Shown: positions 1 through 6,565 of the stretch, in pieces
How positions within the stretch are numbered: position 1 is the stretch's first letter
Layout of the letters: each line of letters begins with the position of its first letter
Assembly (NCBI GenBank): GCA_045649205.1
Contig: JAZRPJ010000045.1
Location: forward strand, 1-14,348
Reading direction: 5' to 3'
Source: Flemingiibacterium sp045649205
GTDB lineage: Bacteria; Bacillota; Clostridia; Oscillospirales; CAG-272
Length of the DNA: 14,348 nt
The notes under the pieces: generated by a model
Databases searched by the model: none
What the model was told of the DNA's origin: nothing
Seen by the model: only the letters and a program-made list of their open reading frames with translations
Translations under genes and position numbers: made by a program

Positions 1-2
1 TT

Positions 3-92
3 CCTGCTCCCGAGGACGGAACAGTTGCATCCGTCAACGTTCAGAAGGGCGCATCCGTAAACTCCGGCGACATCCTCATAACCTTAAACTGA
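3..92 (+). CDS. Biotin carboxyl carrier protein, C-terminal end (partial)
   Basis: Only the last 29 residues and the stop are in the window; the frame is open to its left edge. The peptide reads PAPEDGTVASVNVQKGASVN followed by SGDILITLN. This is the second half of a biotinyl/lipoyl beta-barrel: the P.DG.V..V.V..G..V..GD.L strands that follow the biotin-bearing MKM hairpin, which lies outside the window. The carrier shuttles CO2 from the carboxyltransferase alpha subunit to the membrane beta subunit of a Na+-pumping decarboxylase. Both are encoded immediately downstream, the first after 29 nt, which supports the call. Here the carrier is a separate protein, or the end of a small subunit, and is not fused to the alpha subunit. 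Oxaloacetate, glutaconyl-CoA and methylmalonyl-CoA enzymes cannot be told apart from this fragment. Confidence 0.85.
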   Translation, partial: PAPEDGTVASVNVQKGASVNSGDILITLN

Positions 93-121
93 CACCTCGA
101 GGAAATTAAGAGGTACAGCTT

Positions 122-1345
122 ATGTTAGAAAATATAAAAAATTTCCTTGACATGACGGGTGTTGCCGTTCTCCTTGAGGGAAACGCTTGGCAGACCGTTA
201 TCATGTGGGGAATAGCATTTGTTCTTATATATCTTGCCATAGGCAAGAAGTTTGAGCCGCTGCTGCTTTTACCCATCGCATTCGGTATGCTTCTTGCAAA
301 TCTTCCCGGTGCGAATCTTATTCACATGGACTTCTTCTTCGACGAATACTACCTCACCGAGGCACAGATCCTTGCCGGCGAGCACGCTTCGATGACGACT
401 GTGATCTCAACTGTGATCAATGAGGGCGGTCTTATCGACTTCCTTTATCTTGGCGTAAAGCTTGGAATTTATCCCTCGCTCATATTCATGGGAGTTGGTG
501 CAATGACCGACTTTACATCCCTTATTGCCAACCCCAAGAGTCTGCTCATGGGAGCCGGTGCACAGCTTGGCGTATTTGTTGCATTCCTCGGCGCACTTAT
601 TATCGGATTTTCACCGGAGGCTGCCGCAGCTATCGGTATTATCGGCGGTGCGGACGGTCCTACGGCAATTCTTGTTACAAAGACACTGGCGCCCACACTT
701 CTCGGTGCAATCGCAATTGCGGCATATTCCTACATGGCGCTGATTCCGATTATACAGCCGCCCTTTATGCGACTGCTTACTACCAAAAAAGAGCGCGAGA
801 TCGTGATGAAGCCTCTCCGCCCCGTATCGAGAATTGAGCTTCTCCTTTTCCCCATACTTGTAACTGTGGTGGTCACCCTTATAGTTCCCGATGCCGCACC
901 CCTTGTTGGATTCCTCATGTTCGGAAACCTGCTTAATGTTTGCGGTGTTACCGACAGAATTTCAAAGACCGCACAGAATGAGCTTATGAACATTGTCACC
1001 ATTTTCCTGGGCGTATCTGTGGGAGCTACGGCAAATGCCGAAAACTTCCTCCGCCCACAGACAATTTTCATTATTATTCTCGGACTTGTGGCATTCTGCA
1101 TCTCCACCTGCGGCGGACTTATTACGGGTAAGATCATGTGCTTTATAACAAAAGGGCAGATCAATCCTCTTATCGGTTCTGCCGGCGTTTCTGCCGTTCC
1201 TATGGCGGCACGCGTTTCCCAGGTTGAGGGACAGAAAGCAAATCCGGCGAACTTCCTTCTCATGCACGCAATGGGACCCAATGTGGCAGGTGTTAGCGGC
1301 TCTGCGGTTGCCGCAGGCGTATTCCTCGCCATGTTCAATAAATAA
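122..1345 (+). CDS. oadB: Sodium ion-translocating decarboxylase, membrane beta subunit
   Basis: This is the integral membrane subunit (OadB/GcdB/MmdB family) that decarboxylates carboxybiotin and couples this to Na+ export. The 407-residue length fits the usual 375-430. About nine to eleven hydrophobic segments can be seen. The family signature GGADGPTAI, whose Asp is implicated in Na+/H+ translocation, lies near residues 175-183, and there is a conserved Gly/Ala-rich C-terminus (SAVPMAARVSQ, then HAMGPNVAGVSGSAVAAG). AAGAGGT at 108-114 precedes the ATG with normal spacing. The gene sits between the biotin carrier and the alpha subunit, so the three are probably co-transcribed. Membership of the family is firm. 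The substrate is inferred as oxaloacetate only because the neighbouring alpha subunit is of the pyruvate/oxaloacetate carboxyltransferase type. Confidence 0.95.
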   Translation: MLENIKNFLDMTGVAVLLEGNAWQTVIMWGIAFVLIYLAIGKKFEPLLLLPIAFGMLLANLPGANLIHMDFFFDEYYLTEAQILAGEHASMTTVISTVINEGGLIDFLYLGVKLGIYPSLIFMGVGAMTDFTSLIANPKSLLMGAGAQLGVFVAFLGALIIGFSPEAAAAIGIIGGADGPTAILVTKTLAPTLLGAIAIAAYSYMALIPIIQPPFMRLLTTKKEREIVMKPLRPVSRIELLLFPILVTVVVTLIVPDAAPLVGFLMFGNLLNVCGVTDRISKTAQNELMNIVTIFLGVSVGATANAENFLRPQTIFIIILGLVAFCISTCGGLITGKIMCFITKGQINPLIGSAGVSAVPMAARVSQVEGQKANPANFLLMHAMGPNVAGVSGSAVAAGVFLAMFNK

Positions 1346-1371
1346 TTCTCTACTGTTTGGAGGAAAAATAA

Positions 1372-2769
1372 ATGGCTAAAGTAAAAATTACCGAAACTGT
1401 CCTGCGTGACTCTCATCAGTCACTTGTGGCCACTCGTATGACTACCGATGAAATGCTTCCAATCCTCGAAAAGATGGATGAGGTAGGCTATCATTCCCTT
1501 GAAGCATGGGGCGGTGCAACCTTTGATGCTTGTATGCGCTTTTTAAACGAAGACCCGTGGGAAAGACTCCGCAAGATCCGCGCGAAGGTGAAGAACACCA
1601 AGCTTCAGATGCTTTTCAGAGGACAGAATATCCTCGGATACCGCCATTATGCGGACGATGTCGTTGAATATTTCGTTCAGAAATCCATCGCAAACGGTAT
1701 CGACATTCTTCGTATTTTCGATGCCCTCAATGACCCGAGAAACCTGAAGACCGCCATTAATGCAACAAAAAAGGAGGGCGGTCACGTCCAGGCGGCAATA
1801 AGCTACACCACCGGTCCGGTCTACACCACTGAATATTACACCAACTATGCCCGTCAGCTTGAAGAAATGGGCGCTGACTCTATCTGCATCAAGGATATGG
1901 CGGGACTCCTTAAGCCCTACGATGCTTATGAGCTTACAAAGGCTATCAAGGAAACTGTAAAACTCCCAGTTCAGCTCCACACCCACTATACCGCAGGTGT
2001 TGCATCCATGACTCTTCTCAAGGCGATTGAAGCAGGGGTTGATATTGTGGATACCGCAATTTCTCCCATGGCTATGGGCACGTCCCAGCCGCCCACCGAG
2101 CCTCTTGTGGCTTCTCTCCAGGGAACACAGTACGACACCGGACTTGACCTTGCGAAGCTTGATGAGATCAGTAAGTATTTCATGCCAATCCGCGAAAAGT
2201 ATATGGCGAGCGGACTTCTTGACCCCAAGGTGCTTAAGGTTGATGTAAACGCGCTTCTTTATCAGGTGCCGGGCGGAATGCTCTCTAACCTTGTGTCACA
2301 GCTTAAGCAGGCAGGCAAATCCGACAAATTCACCGAGGTGCTCGAAGAAGTGCCGAGAGTGCGTGCGGATGCAGGATATCCCCCTCTTGTAACACCGTCC
2401 AGCCAGATCGTCGGTACACAGGCGGTTTACAACGTGATCATGGGTGAGCGCTATAAGACTGTAACCAAAGAGTTTAAGGGGCTTGTCCGCGGTGACTACG
2501 GAAAGACTCCCATGCCCATAAAGCCGGATTTCCAAAAGCAGATCATCGGTGACAGCAGTCCCATCACATACCGTCCTGCTGACGATCTGAAGCCGGAGCT
2601 GGAAGCACTTCGCGAAAAGGTTAAGCCTTACGCTACCCAGGATGAAGATGTCCTCTCTTACGCGCTCTTTGAGCAGGTTGCGGAAAAATTCTTCGAATGG
2701 CGGAGCAATCAGAAATACGGTGTTGACGCTGATCACGCCGATGCAGAGGGTAAGATTCATACGGTATAG
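1372..2769 (+). CDS. oadA: Oxaloacetate decarboxylase alpha subunit, carboxyltransferase without biotin domain
   Basis: A cytoplasmic carboxyltransferase of 465 residues that would move the carboxyl group of oxaloacetate to biotin, leaving pyruvate. The N-terminal part (about 1-280) is an HMGL-like TIM barrel, starting KITETVLRDSHQS with the metal-ligand Asp13. It has the conserved Lys174 in CIKDMAG and metal-binding His203 and His205 in HTHYTAG. Residues about 290-430 form the conserved carboxylase domain (VPGGMLSNL, then PPLVTPSSQIVGTQAV). The single-chain enobacterial enzyme has a C-terminal biotinyl domain of about 70-130 residues. That domain is absent here and is replaced by the separate carrier encoded upstream. 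GGAGG at 1359-1363 lies 8 nt before the ATG and only 26 nt follow the beta gene. It is the last gene of the operon. A pyruvate carboxylase subunit B is the alternative, but the adjacent membrane subunit argues against it. Confidence 0.93.
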   Translation: MAKVKITETVLRDSHQSLVATRMTTDEMLPILEKMDEVGYHSLEAWGGATFDACMRFLNEDPWERLRKIRAKVKNTKLQMLFRGQNILGYRHYADDVVEYFVQKSIANGIDILRIFDALNDPRNLKTAINATKKEGGHVQAAISYTTGPVYTTEYYTNYARQLEEMGADSICIKDMAGLLKPYDAYELTKAIKETVKLPVQLHTHYTAGVASMTLLKAIEAGVDIVDTAISPMAMGTSQPPTEPLVASLQGTQYDTGLDLAKLDEISKYFMPIREKYMASGLLDPKVLKVDVNALLYQVPGGMLSNLVSQLKQAGKSDKFTEVLEEVPRVRADAGYPPLVTPSSQIVGTQAVYNVIMGERYKTVTKEFKGLVRGDYGKTPMPIKPDFQKQIIGDSSPITYRPADDLKPELEALREKVKPYATQDEDVLSYALFEQVAEKFFEWRSNQKYGVDADHADAEGKIHTV

Positions 2770-2786
2770 ACAATTTGTAAAATAAA

Positions 2787-2833
2787 AGCGACCACGGAAC
2801 ACTGTGAAGTGAACCGGTGGTCGCTCTGTTTTT
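2787..2833 (+). terminator. Rho-independent terminator, probably bidirectional
   Basis: A 9-bp perfect stem (AGCGACCAC at 2787-2795 with GTGGTCGCT at 2817-2825) is followed by CTGTTTTT, ending the decarboxylase operon. The bases before the stem (AAAATAAA) give a T-rich run on the minus strand. The same hairpin can therefore also stop the convergent minus-strand lipoprotein transcript, whose stop codon is at 2852. Confidence 0.88.
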
Positions 2834-2851
2834 AGAAAAGGGACATTAATA

Positions 2852-4300
2852 TCAGCCTTCTATATCTTTAACAGCTTCGTTGAAGTCTGCAATAAATCTC
2901 TCTGCTGACGGGCTGTAGGTAGCCATCCAGGATGCGAACGTATTGTTGCCGCGTTCAACAAGCATCAGCCAGGGTGTGTAGAAGATATTGTAATTATCAC
3001 TTTCATTTCCTCCGAAGTAGCAGAGGTAAGGGTCAAATACCATTCCGTCAAAGATGTAATCGAGCATCTCATTCCATGTGTCGTCACGGGCAAATTTAGT
3101 ACCGAGGGTGTCCTCAATGTACGCAGGAATTACTTCCTCCTCGCTGTGGTATGCGAGAAGCTCAATTACGTCGCCTACCATCTCATAAGAATCTTCGTCC
3201 AAAGAGATAGGAACGCACATAAGACCGGACCAGTTGAGGGAATAATAGTCTTCCTGCGCCTCGTCAAATTTCGGGAAGGGAAGAATGCCGAAGTCTACCT
3301 CTACGCCGCGAATACTCCAGAAGTTCTTGAAGCATTGGATCTGGAAGAGGGTGCGGCCGCTTTCGAGAGGAATCTCGTCGTCCACAGCTTTTCCGTCAAA
3401 CACTGCTCCGCTGAAAATATAAGCATCAGGACCGTTAAAGAGGGTGTGAAGCTTGTCCATAAGTGAGTAGGTTTTTTCATTGTCGAAAATAAGCTCATAT
3501 TCATCGTCAGCGTTCTTTTCAATATAGCGAACGTCCGCGCCGTGGATGAAGCTGATAAGAGCCCAGGTGCCGCCGGATGCGAAGCCATAGGCATCATTGT
3601 GATCCCACATGCCGTCGCCGTTGTCGGCTGTTACTACACTTGACATTTCGATCATCTTGTCAAGAGTCCATTTGCCTTCGCGGACGAGGTCATAAGGACT
3701 TTCCATGGAATTCTTCTCGATAAGCTCATTGTTGAAGAGAATAACGTTAGGGTCGGGAATCATATAGTCATTGACACAGAAAAACTGCTTTCCGTCAACC
3801 TCGAGAGCCTCATTCGATGACTGGTCGAACCATTCCGTATCGAAGTCAATATCCATGTTATTCATATTGACGAGGTAACCGCCGGTAGTCATATCAATAT
3901 TGTCTTGTATGCAGTGCGAGAGAAGAATTTGATAAAGGTCATCGTTAGTGGAAGCAGCTGCGACGACCATATCATAATAGTCACCGATGGAAGAAATATG
4001 CTCGTATGTGATGTCGACGCCGAGATAGTTTTCAACCTTGATCTCGCGATTGAAAAGGGCCTTGTTTAAAACGTTGCTGGTGTCGTCGCCCGGATCAAAG
4101 CATTTGGTGTAAAGGGACCAGTCGGGCATGAGGATATTGACGGTGCCGTCGTAGTCCTGCGCCTCAATACCTGCCGGAAGAACGGGAGGCGGTGCCTCCG
4201 TATCGGTGGTGTCCTTGGTACCGCTTCCGTCAGAAGTGCAAGCGGCAGACGACAGAAGCAAGGATGCCAAAAGGATTGCTGAAATAATACGTTTTTTCAT
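2852..4300 (-). CDS. Extracellular solute-binding lipoprotein (ABC-type, family 1-like)
   Basis: A secreted lipoprotein of 482 residues, probably tethered to the outer face of the membrane and binding a sugar or glycoside. It starts MKKRII, followed by a hydrophobic stretch and the lipobox SAAC with Cys21, then a Ser/Thr/Asp-rich linker. The body has the look of a family-1 binding protein: EVDGKQFFCVNDY, NNELIEKN followed by PYDLVREGKWTLDKM, an aromatic-rich centre, and a late LNWSGLMCVPIS strand. An in-frame upstream ATG at 4375 would add 25 residues, but it overlaps the preceding gene and hides the signal peptide. The ATG at 4300 has GGAGGT at 4308-4313 and is preferred. The gene lies 31 nt after the SGNH hydrolase gene, probably in the same transcript. 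No permease or ATPase gene is in the window, so it is an orphan binding protein here. The ligand is unknown. Confidence 0.85.
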   Translation of the reverse strand: MKKRIISAILLASLLLSSAACTSDGSGTKDTTDTEAPPPVLPAGIEAQDYDGTVNILMPDWSLYTKCFDPGDDTSNVLNKALFNREIKVENYLGVDITYEHISSIGDYYDMVVAAASTNDDLYQILLSHCIQDNIDMTTGGYLVNMNNMDIDFDTEWFDQSSNEALEVDGKQFFCVNDYMIPDPNVILFNNELIEKNSMESPYDLVREGKWTLDKMIEMSSVVTADNGDGMWDHNDAYGFASGGTWALISFIHGADVRYIEKNADDEYELIFDNEKTYSLMDKLHTLFNGPDAYIFSGAVFDGKAVDDEIPLESGRTLFQIQCFKNFWSIRGVEVDFGILPFPKFDEAQEDYYSLNWSGLMCVPISLDEDSYEMVGDVIELLAYHSEEEVIPAYIEDTLGTKFARDDTWNEMLDYIFDGMVFDPYLCYFGGNESDNYNIFYTPWLMLVERGNNTFASWMATYSPSAERFIADFNEAVKDIEG

Positions 4301-4307
4301 GATAATT

Positions 4308-4313
4308 ACCTCC
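4308..4313 (-). promoter_or_regulatory. Ribosome binding site fixing the lipoprotein start
   Basis: On the minus strand GGAGGT lies 7 nt before the ATG at 4300. This selects the start that gives a proper lipoprotein signal peptide over the in-frame upstream ATG at 4375. Confidence 0.85.
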
Positions 4314-4331
4314 AAATAAAAATTACAGTAT

Positions 4332-5120
4332 TTAATATTGATTTTTTTCCATAGCAGCCCGGATGGGTCTGCCAAGTCCGAGCTCCTTCATAATGAGCTT
4401 ATACATTACGTTATATCCCTCATCATTCGGATGAAGCCCGTCAGAAAGAAGGGAATCAACGCTTATATTTCTCATATCGCAGTATTCAAGAAACAGCGAA
4501 TACATACTTATAAACGGAAATCCGCATTCAAAGGAAGCCTTCATATAAAGATCGTTTATGTCGTTCATGTGGATCACTCGCCAATATTTCTCATTAATAA
4601 GATCGCTTTCTTCACCTTTCGCCGAAGCGGGAATGTTGGCAACGAAAATCACGTCCTTCTCGGCTTTCTTGAACATACCGTGAAGCGTGACTATGTAGTT
4701 ATAAACTCGCTCTAACATTTCACGCCGTGTGGGCTCGGGCCCGTCGACGAAATATTGATGGCGGTTGTTGGTTCCGATGGTACATATGATAATATCGTCG
4801 TCCTTGTCAACAAGCTTATCAAAATTATTAATGATAAATTCAAGCCGTGTGCCGGTGCAGGCGTTGTTGATCACGGTACAGTCATAGTGTGATTCCATAT
4901 GTTCCTTAAATAGTTTTGCCCAACAGTGACCGTTGGGGTTCCGGGCAAAACGAGGATATGATTCACCGTACTGCTCAAAAGCCTCAACGATTAATTCGCC
5001 GTTCTGCTCAAAACCGCTTCCTCCGACGCCGTGGGTGATGGAATCGCCTAAAAGCTTTATTTTGACATGCCTGTTAGAAAGAATGACCTTACTGATAAGC
5101 TTGGCGGCAGATCTGTTCAT
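4332..5120 (-). CDS. SGNH/GDSL-family hydrolase (probable cytoplasmic esterase)
   Basis: A 262-residue SGNH hydrolase, a family of esterases and deacetylases acting on lipids or acylated carbohydrates. Block I is GDSITHG with nucleophile Ser27. The block II glycine is Gly90 in NACTGTR. Block III is GTNN with Asn118. Block V is DGLHPNDEGY with Asp227 and His230. The Ser-Gly-Asn-His set and the catalytic Asp are therefore all present. There is no signal peptide or membrane segment, so it should act in the cytoplasm. AAGGAG-type bases at 5128-5131 precede the ATG by 7 nt. It is the first gene of the minus-strand unit, with a promoter at 5156-5184. Its position next to a binding lipoprotein and across from glycoside enzymes suggests removal of acyl groups from an imported glycoside. 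That role is inferred; the fold and catalytic residues are clear. Confidence 0.88.
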   Translation of the reverse strand: MNRSAAKLISKVILSNRHVKIKLLGDSITHGVGGSGFEQNGELIVEAFEQYGESYPRFARNPNGHCWAKLFKEHMESHYDCTVINNACTGTRLEFIINNFDKLVDKDDDIIICTIGTNNRHQYFVDGPEPTRREMLERVYNYIVTLHGMFKKAEKDVIFVANIPASAKGEESDLINEKYWRVIHMNDINDLYMKASFECGFPFISMYSLFLEYCDMRNISVDSLLSDGLHPNDEGYNVMYKLIMKELGLGRPIRAAMEKNQY

Positions 5121-5155
5121 TGCTATACTCCTTCAGCATTAATGTTTATACTTGA

Positions 5156-5184
5156 ATTTTACCACAAGAAACATAAGCCGTCAA
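5156..5184 (-). promoter_or_regulatory. Sigma-A promoter for the SGNH hydrolase-lipoprotein unit
   Basis: Read on the minus strand, TTGACG (5184-5179), a 17-nt spacer and TAAAAT (5161-5156) form a near-consensus promoter. The predicted start near 5149 gives a leader of about 29 nt. The inverted repeat at 5202-5232 lies just upstream of the -35. Confidence 0.8.
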
Positions 5185-5201
5185 TCCGATACTCACAATT
5201 G

Positions 5202-5232
5202 TTTCTATAACAATTGGCACTTGTTATAGAAA
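5202..5232. promoter_or_regulatory. Operator-like perfect inverted repeat in the divergent promoter region
   Basis: TTTCTATAACAA (5202-5213) and TTGTTATAGAAA (5221-5232) are perfect 12-bp inverted arms around a 7-nt centre, TTGGCAC. The site lies between two divergent promoters. The core end is 21 nt above the minus-strand -35 and 29 nt above the regulator's -35. Read on the minus strand the core is TATAAC, AA, then GCCA, then GTTATA, matching the site at 6459-6484. There is no T-run, so it is a protein-binding site rather than a terminator. The GntR/LacI-type regulator encoded next door is the likely ligand. Confidence 0.78.
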
Positions 5233-5257
5233 AATGCAGCAAATTGCAAAAAACAAC

Positions 5258-5286
5258 TTGAAAAAAGTATGATATCATGCTATAAT
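5258..5286 (+). promoter_or_regulatory. Sigma-A promoter for the regulator gene
   Basis: TTGAAA (5258-5263), a 17-nt spacer and a perfect TATAAT (5281-5286). The predicted start is near 5293, giving a leader of about 47 nt before the ATG at 5340. The spacer holds the 10-bp palindrome ATGATATCAT (5269-5278), a possible second operator. Confidence 0.82.
5269..5278. promoter_or_regulatory. Palindrome inside the regulator promoter (possible autorepression site)
   Basis: ATGATATCAT is a perfect 10-bp palindrome lying wholly between the -35 and -10 boxes of the regulator promoter. A protein bound there would block RNA polymerase. Its sequence does not match the TATAAC...GTTATA sites, so the binding protein is uncertain. 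Confidence 0.35.
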
Positions 5287-5339
5287 TAACAAAAAGAATC
5301 GGTACGTTTTGTTCTATATACGAAGGTGTGAGGTTGTTT

Positions 5340-6464
5340 ATGAATGGTAAACATGCAATATGCAAGTCAAGTAAATCGGAAAAGATATCGCAGAGCCTTG
5401 CAGAGGAATTATTAAGCGGGGTATACGGAAAATCGGGAGATCATTTTATATCCGTAAGAGAGCTTGCAAAAATAAAAAATATATCCCTTGTTACTGCCCA
5501 AAGAACGGTGGACAAGCTACGCCAAAAGCGCCTCCTATATTTATACAATCTTTCAAACTATATAACTACCGGAAGAATATCCGAGGAATCACCATTATTC
5601 AAAGCCATTAACAGAGGAGCAAAAAATTCTCGCGATTTGCCGATCATCGGAGTGCATTTCCCAAGGATCAACAATGAATTTTTCGCTACTCTTTTAAAAG
5701 AAGTTGTGTCTGTAATAAATAGATCAGGATACATGGCAATGGTGATGCTCAGCGACGGAAATGCAGAGATGGAAAAGGAAATACTTGGAAGGTTCATAAG
5801 TCTGGGTGTCAGCGGTGTTATTACCTGCCCGAACGATGATGTTTTACTTAAGGATATCTATAGTCTATATCCGCTTCCGGTGGTTTATCTCGCCAAGCGA
5901 AGCTCCTTTTACGACAGCGACTACGTTGCAGTCGACGAAATTAACTCCGCGGGGTATGTGGCAAAGCATTTTATCGAAATGGGATATGAAAATTTTATGT
6001 ATGTCGGCTTTGAGAAAAATGCAGACAAGGATTACAGGCTCAATTCCTTTCGCCGTGAGCTTGAAAAGCTGGGAAAAGCAATTCCGCAGGAGAATATCAT
6101 CTTGCTTAAGGAAACGGATAAATTTACCATCCCCGGTAATGCGGCGCGTGCTATCGCGAACGCAAAGAAGCCGATGGGAATTTTCTGCTTTCACGATCTT
6201 GTTGCCATTGAGCTTTTGATCACCGCAAAAAAACGGAATCTGCGTGTTCCCGAGGACGTGGGAATCGTGGGATTTGACAATCTGGATATTGCCGCAAAGC
6301 ACAGCCCCACGCTGTCTACGGTGGGATACCGTTTTGATACGATGGCAAATTCGGCGGTGAAAATGCTTCTTGATATGATCGCTCAAAATGAGTTTGAGCC
6401 AAGCCCTCCGGTACTGGTCAGATATGCTCTCCATATAAGGGAGAGTTCTCGCAGAAAAGTATAA
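5340..6464 (+). CDS. Transcriptional regulator, GntR-type winged helix plus LacI-type sugar-binding domain
   Basis: A 374-residue regulator with the domain order of the AraR-like GntR subfamily. A winged helix lies at about 13-75 (ISVRELAKIKNISLVTAQRT, then LRQKRLLYLY). A periplasmic-binding-protein/LacI-like ligand domain spans about 100-370 (LPIIGVHFPRINNEFFATLL, FHDLVAIELL, and the hallmark VPEDVGIVGFDNL near the C-terminus). The effector is therefore probably a sugar or glycoside. A GTG at 5328 is in frame, but its upstream GAAGG is only 1 nt away. The ATG at 5340 has GAGGT at a good distance and is chosen. The gene is divergent from the hydrolase-lipoprotein unit and upstream of the five-gene operon. 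The matching inverted repeats in front of both units suggest it controls both, probably as a sugar-responsive activator. Its stop codon lies inside the downstream operator-like site. Confidence 0.9.
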   Translation: MNGKHAICKSSKSEKISQSLAEELLSGVYGKSGDHFISVRELAKIKNISLVTAQRTVDKLRQKRLLYLYNLSNYITTGRISEESPLFKAINRGAKNSRDLPIIGVHFPRINNEFFATLLKEVVSVINRSGYMAMVMLSDGNAEMEKEILGRFISLGVSGVITCPNDDVLLKDIYSLYPLPVVYLAKRSSFYDSDYVAVDEINSAGYVAKHFIEMGYENFMYVGFEKNADKDYRLNSFRRELEKLGKAIPQENIILLKETDKFTIPGNAARAIANAKKPMGIFCFHDLVAIELLITAKKRNLRVPEDVGIVGFDNLDIAAKHSPTLSTVGYRFDTMANSAVKMLLDMIAQNEFEPSPPVLVRYALHIRESSRRKV

Positions 6465-6484
6465 CAATAGCCATTTAGTTATAC
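6459..6484. promoter_or_regulatory. Operator-like inverted repeat upstream of the five-gene operon
   Basis: GTATAAC (6459-6465) and GTTATAC (6478-6484) are perfect inverted arms around a 12-nt centre containing GCCA. The core reads TATAACAA, TA, GCCA, TTTA, GTTATA, closely matching the 5202-5232 site read on the minus strand, with one extra central base. The core ends 21 nt before the -35 at 6505, the same distance as for the minus-strand promoter. The site overlaps the regulator's stop codon. It lacks a T-run and is AT-rich, so it is not a credible terminator. Confidence 0.75.
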
Positions 6485-6494
6485 GCAAAAAAGA

Positions 6495-6515
6495 TATAAC
6501 CTTATTGCCATGGTT
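6495..6515. promoter_or_regulatory. Degenerate second operator-like copy over the -35 box
   Basis: TATAAC (6495-6500), GCCAT (6507-6511) and GTT (6513-6515) repeat the elements of the upstream site about 35 bp downstream, but the right arm is incomplete. The -35 hexamer TTGCCA lies inside this copy. If real, occupancy here would compete with polymerase; it may also be chance in AT-rich DNA. Confidence 0.35.
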
Positions 6516-6533
6516 TTTTCGCTGTGATATAAT
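6505..6533 (+). promoter_or_regulatory. Sigma-A promoter for the five-gene catabolic operon
   Basis: TTGCCA (6505-6510), a 17-nt spacer and a perfect TATAAT (6528-6533). The predicted start is near 6540, giving a leader of about 26 nt before the ATG at 6566. The -35 is imperfect, which fits dependence on an activator bound at the site just upstream. Confidence 0.82.
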
Positions 6534-6565
6534 CAAATTATCAAATATAGAAAGGTGTGAAAACT

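Noticed and set aside
730..1416. Long minus-strand open frame opposite the beta subunit
   Set aside because: It is antisense to a well-conserved membrane protein and its translation matches no family I recognise; it arises from codon bias of the real gene.
2296..2802. Minus-strand open frame over the end of the alpha subunit and the terminator
   Set aside because: It runs through the terminator hairpin and opposite conserved carboxylase sequence, and lacks a ribosome site.
4301..4375. Upstream ATG at 4375 for the solute-binding protein
   Set aside because: It overlaps the SGNH gene, places 25 charged and aromatic residues before a perfect lipoprotein signal, and ignores the GGAGGT at 4308-4313.
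5235..5248. TGCAGCAAATTGCA as a catabolite-response (cre) site
   Set aside because: It has TGCA ends but lacks the central CG required by the cre consensus.
5328..5339. GTG at 5328 as the regulator start
   Set aside because: The purine-rich bases before it are 1 nt away, whereas the ATG at 5340 has GAGGT at a normal distance.
6459..6484. Inverted repeat after the regulator gene as a terminator
   Set aside because: The stem is AT-rich with only 7 bp and is followed by GCAAAAAAG rather than a T-run; it matches the operator at 5202-5232 instead.
6557..6565. GTG at 6557 as start of the TIM-barrel protein
   Set aside because: It lies within the ribosome binding site AAAGGTG that serves the ATG at 6566.
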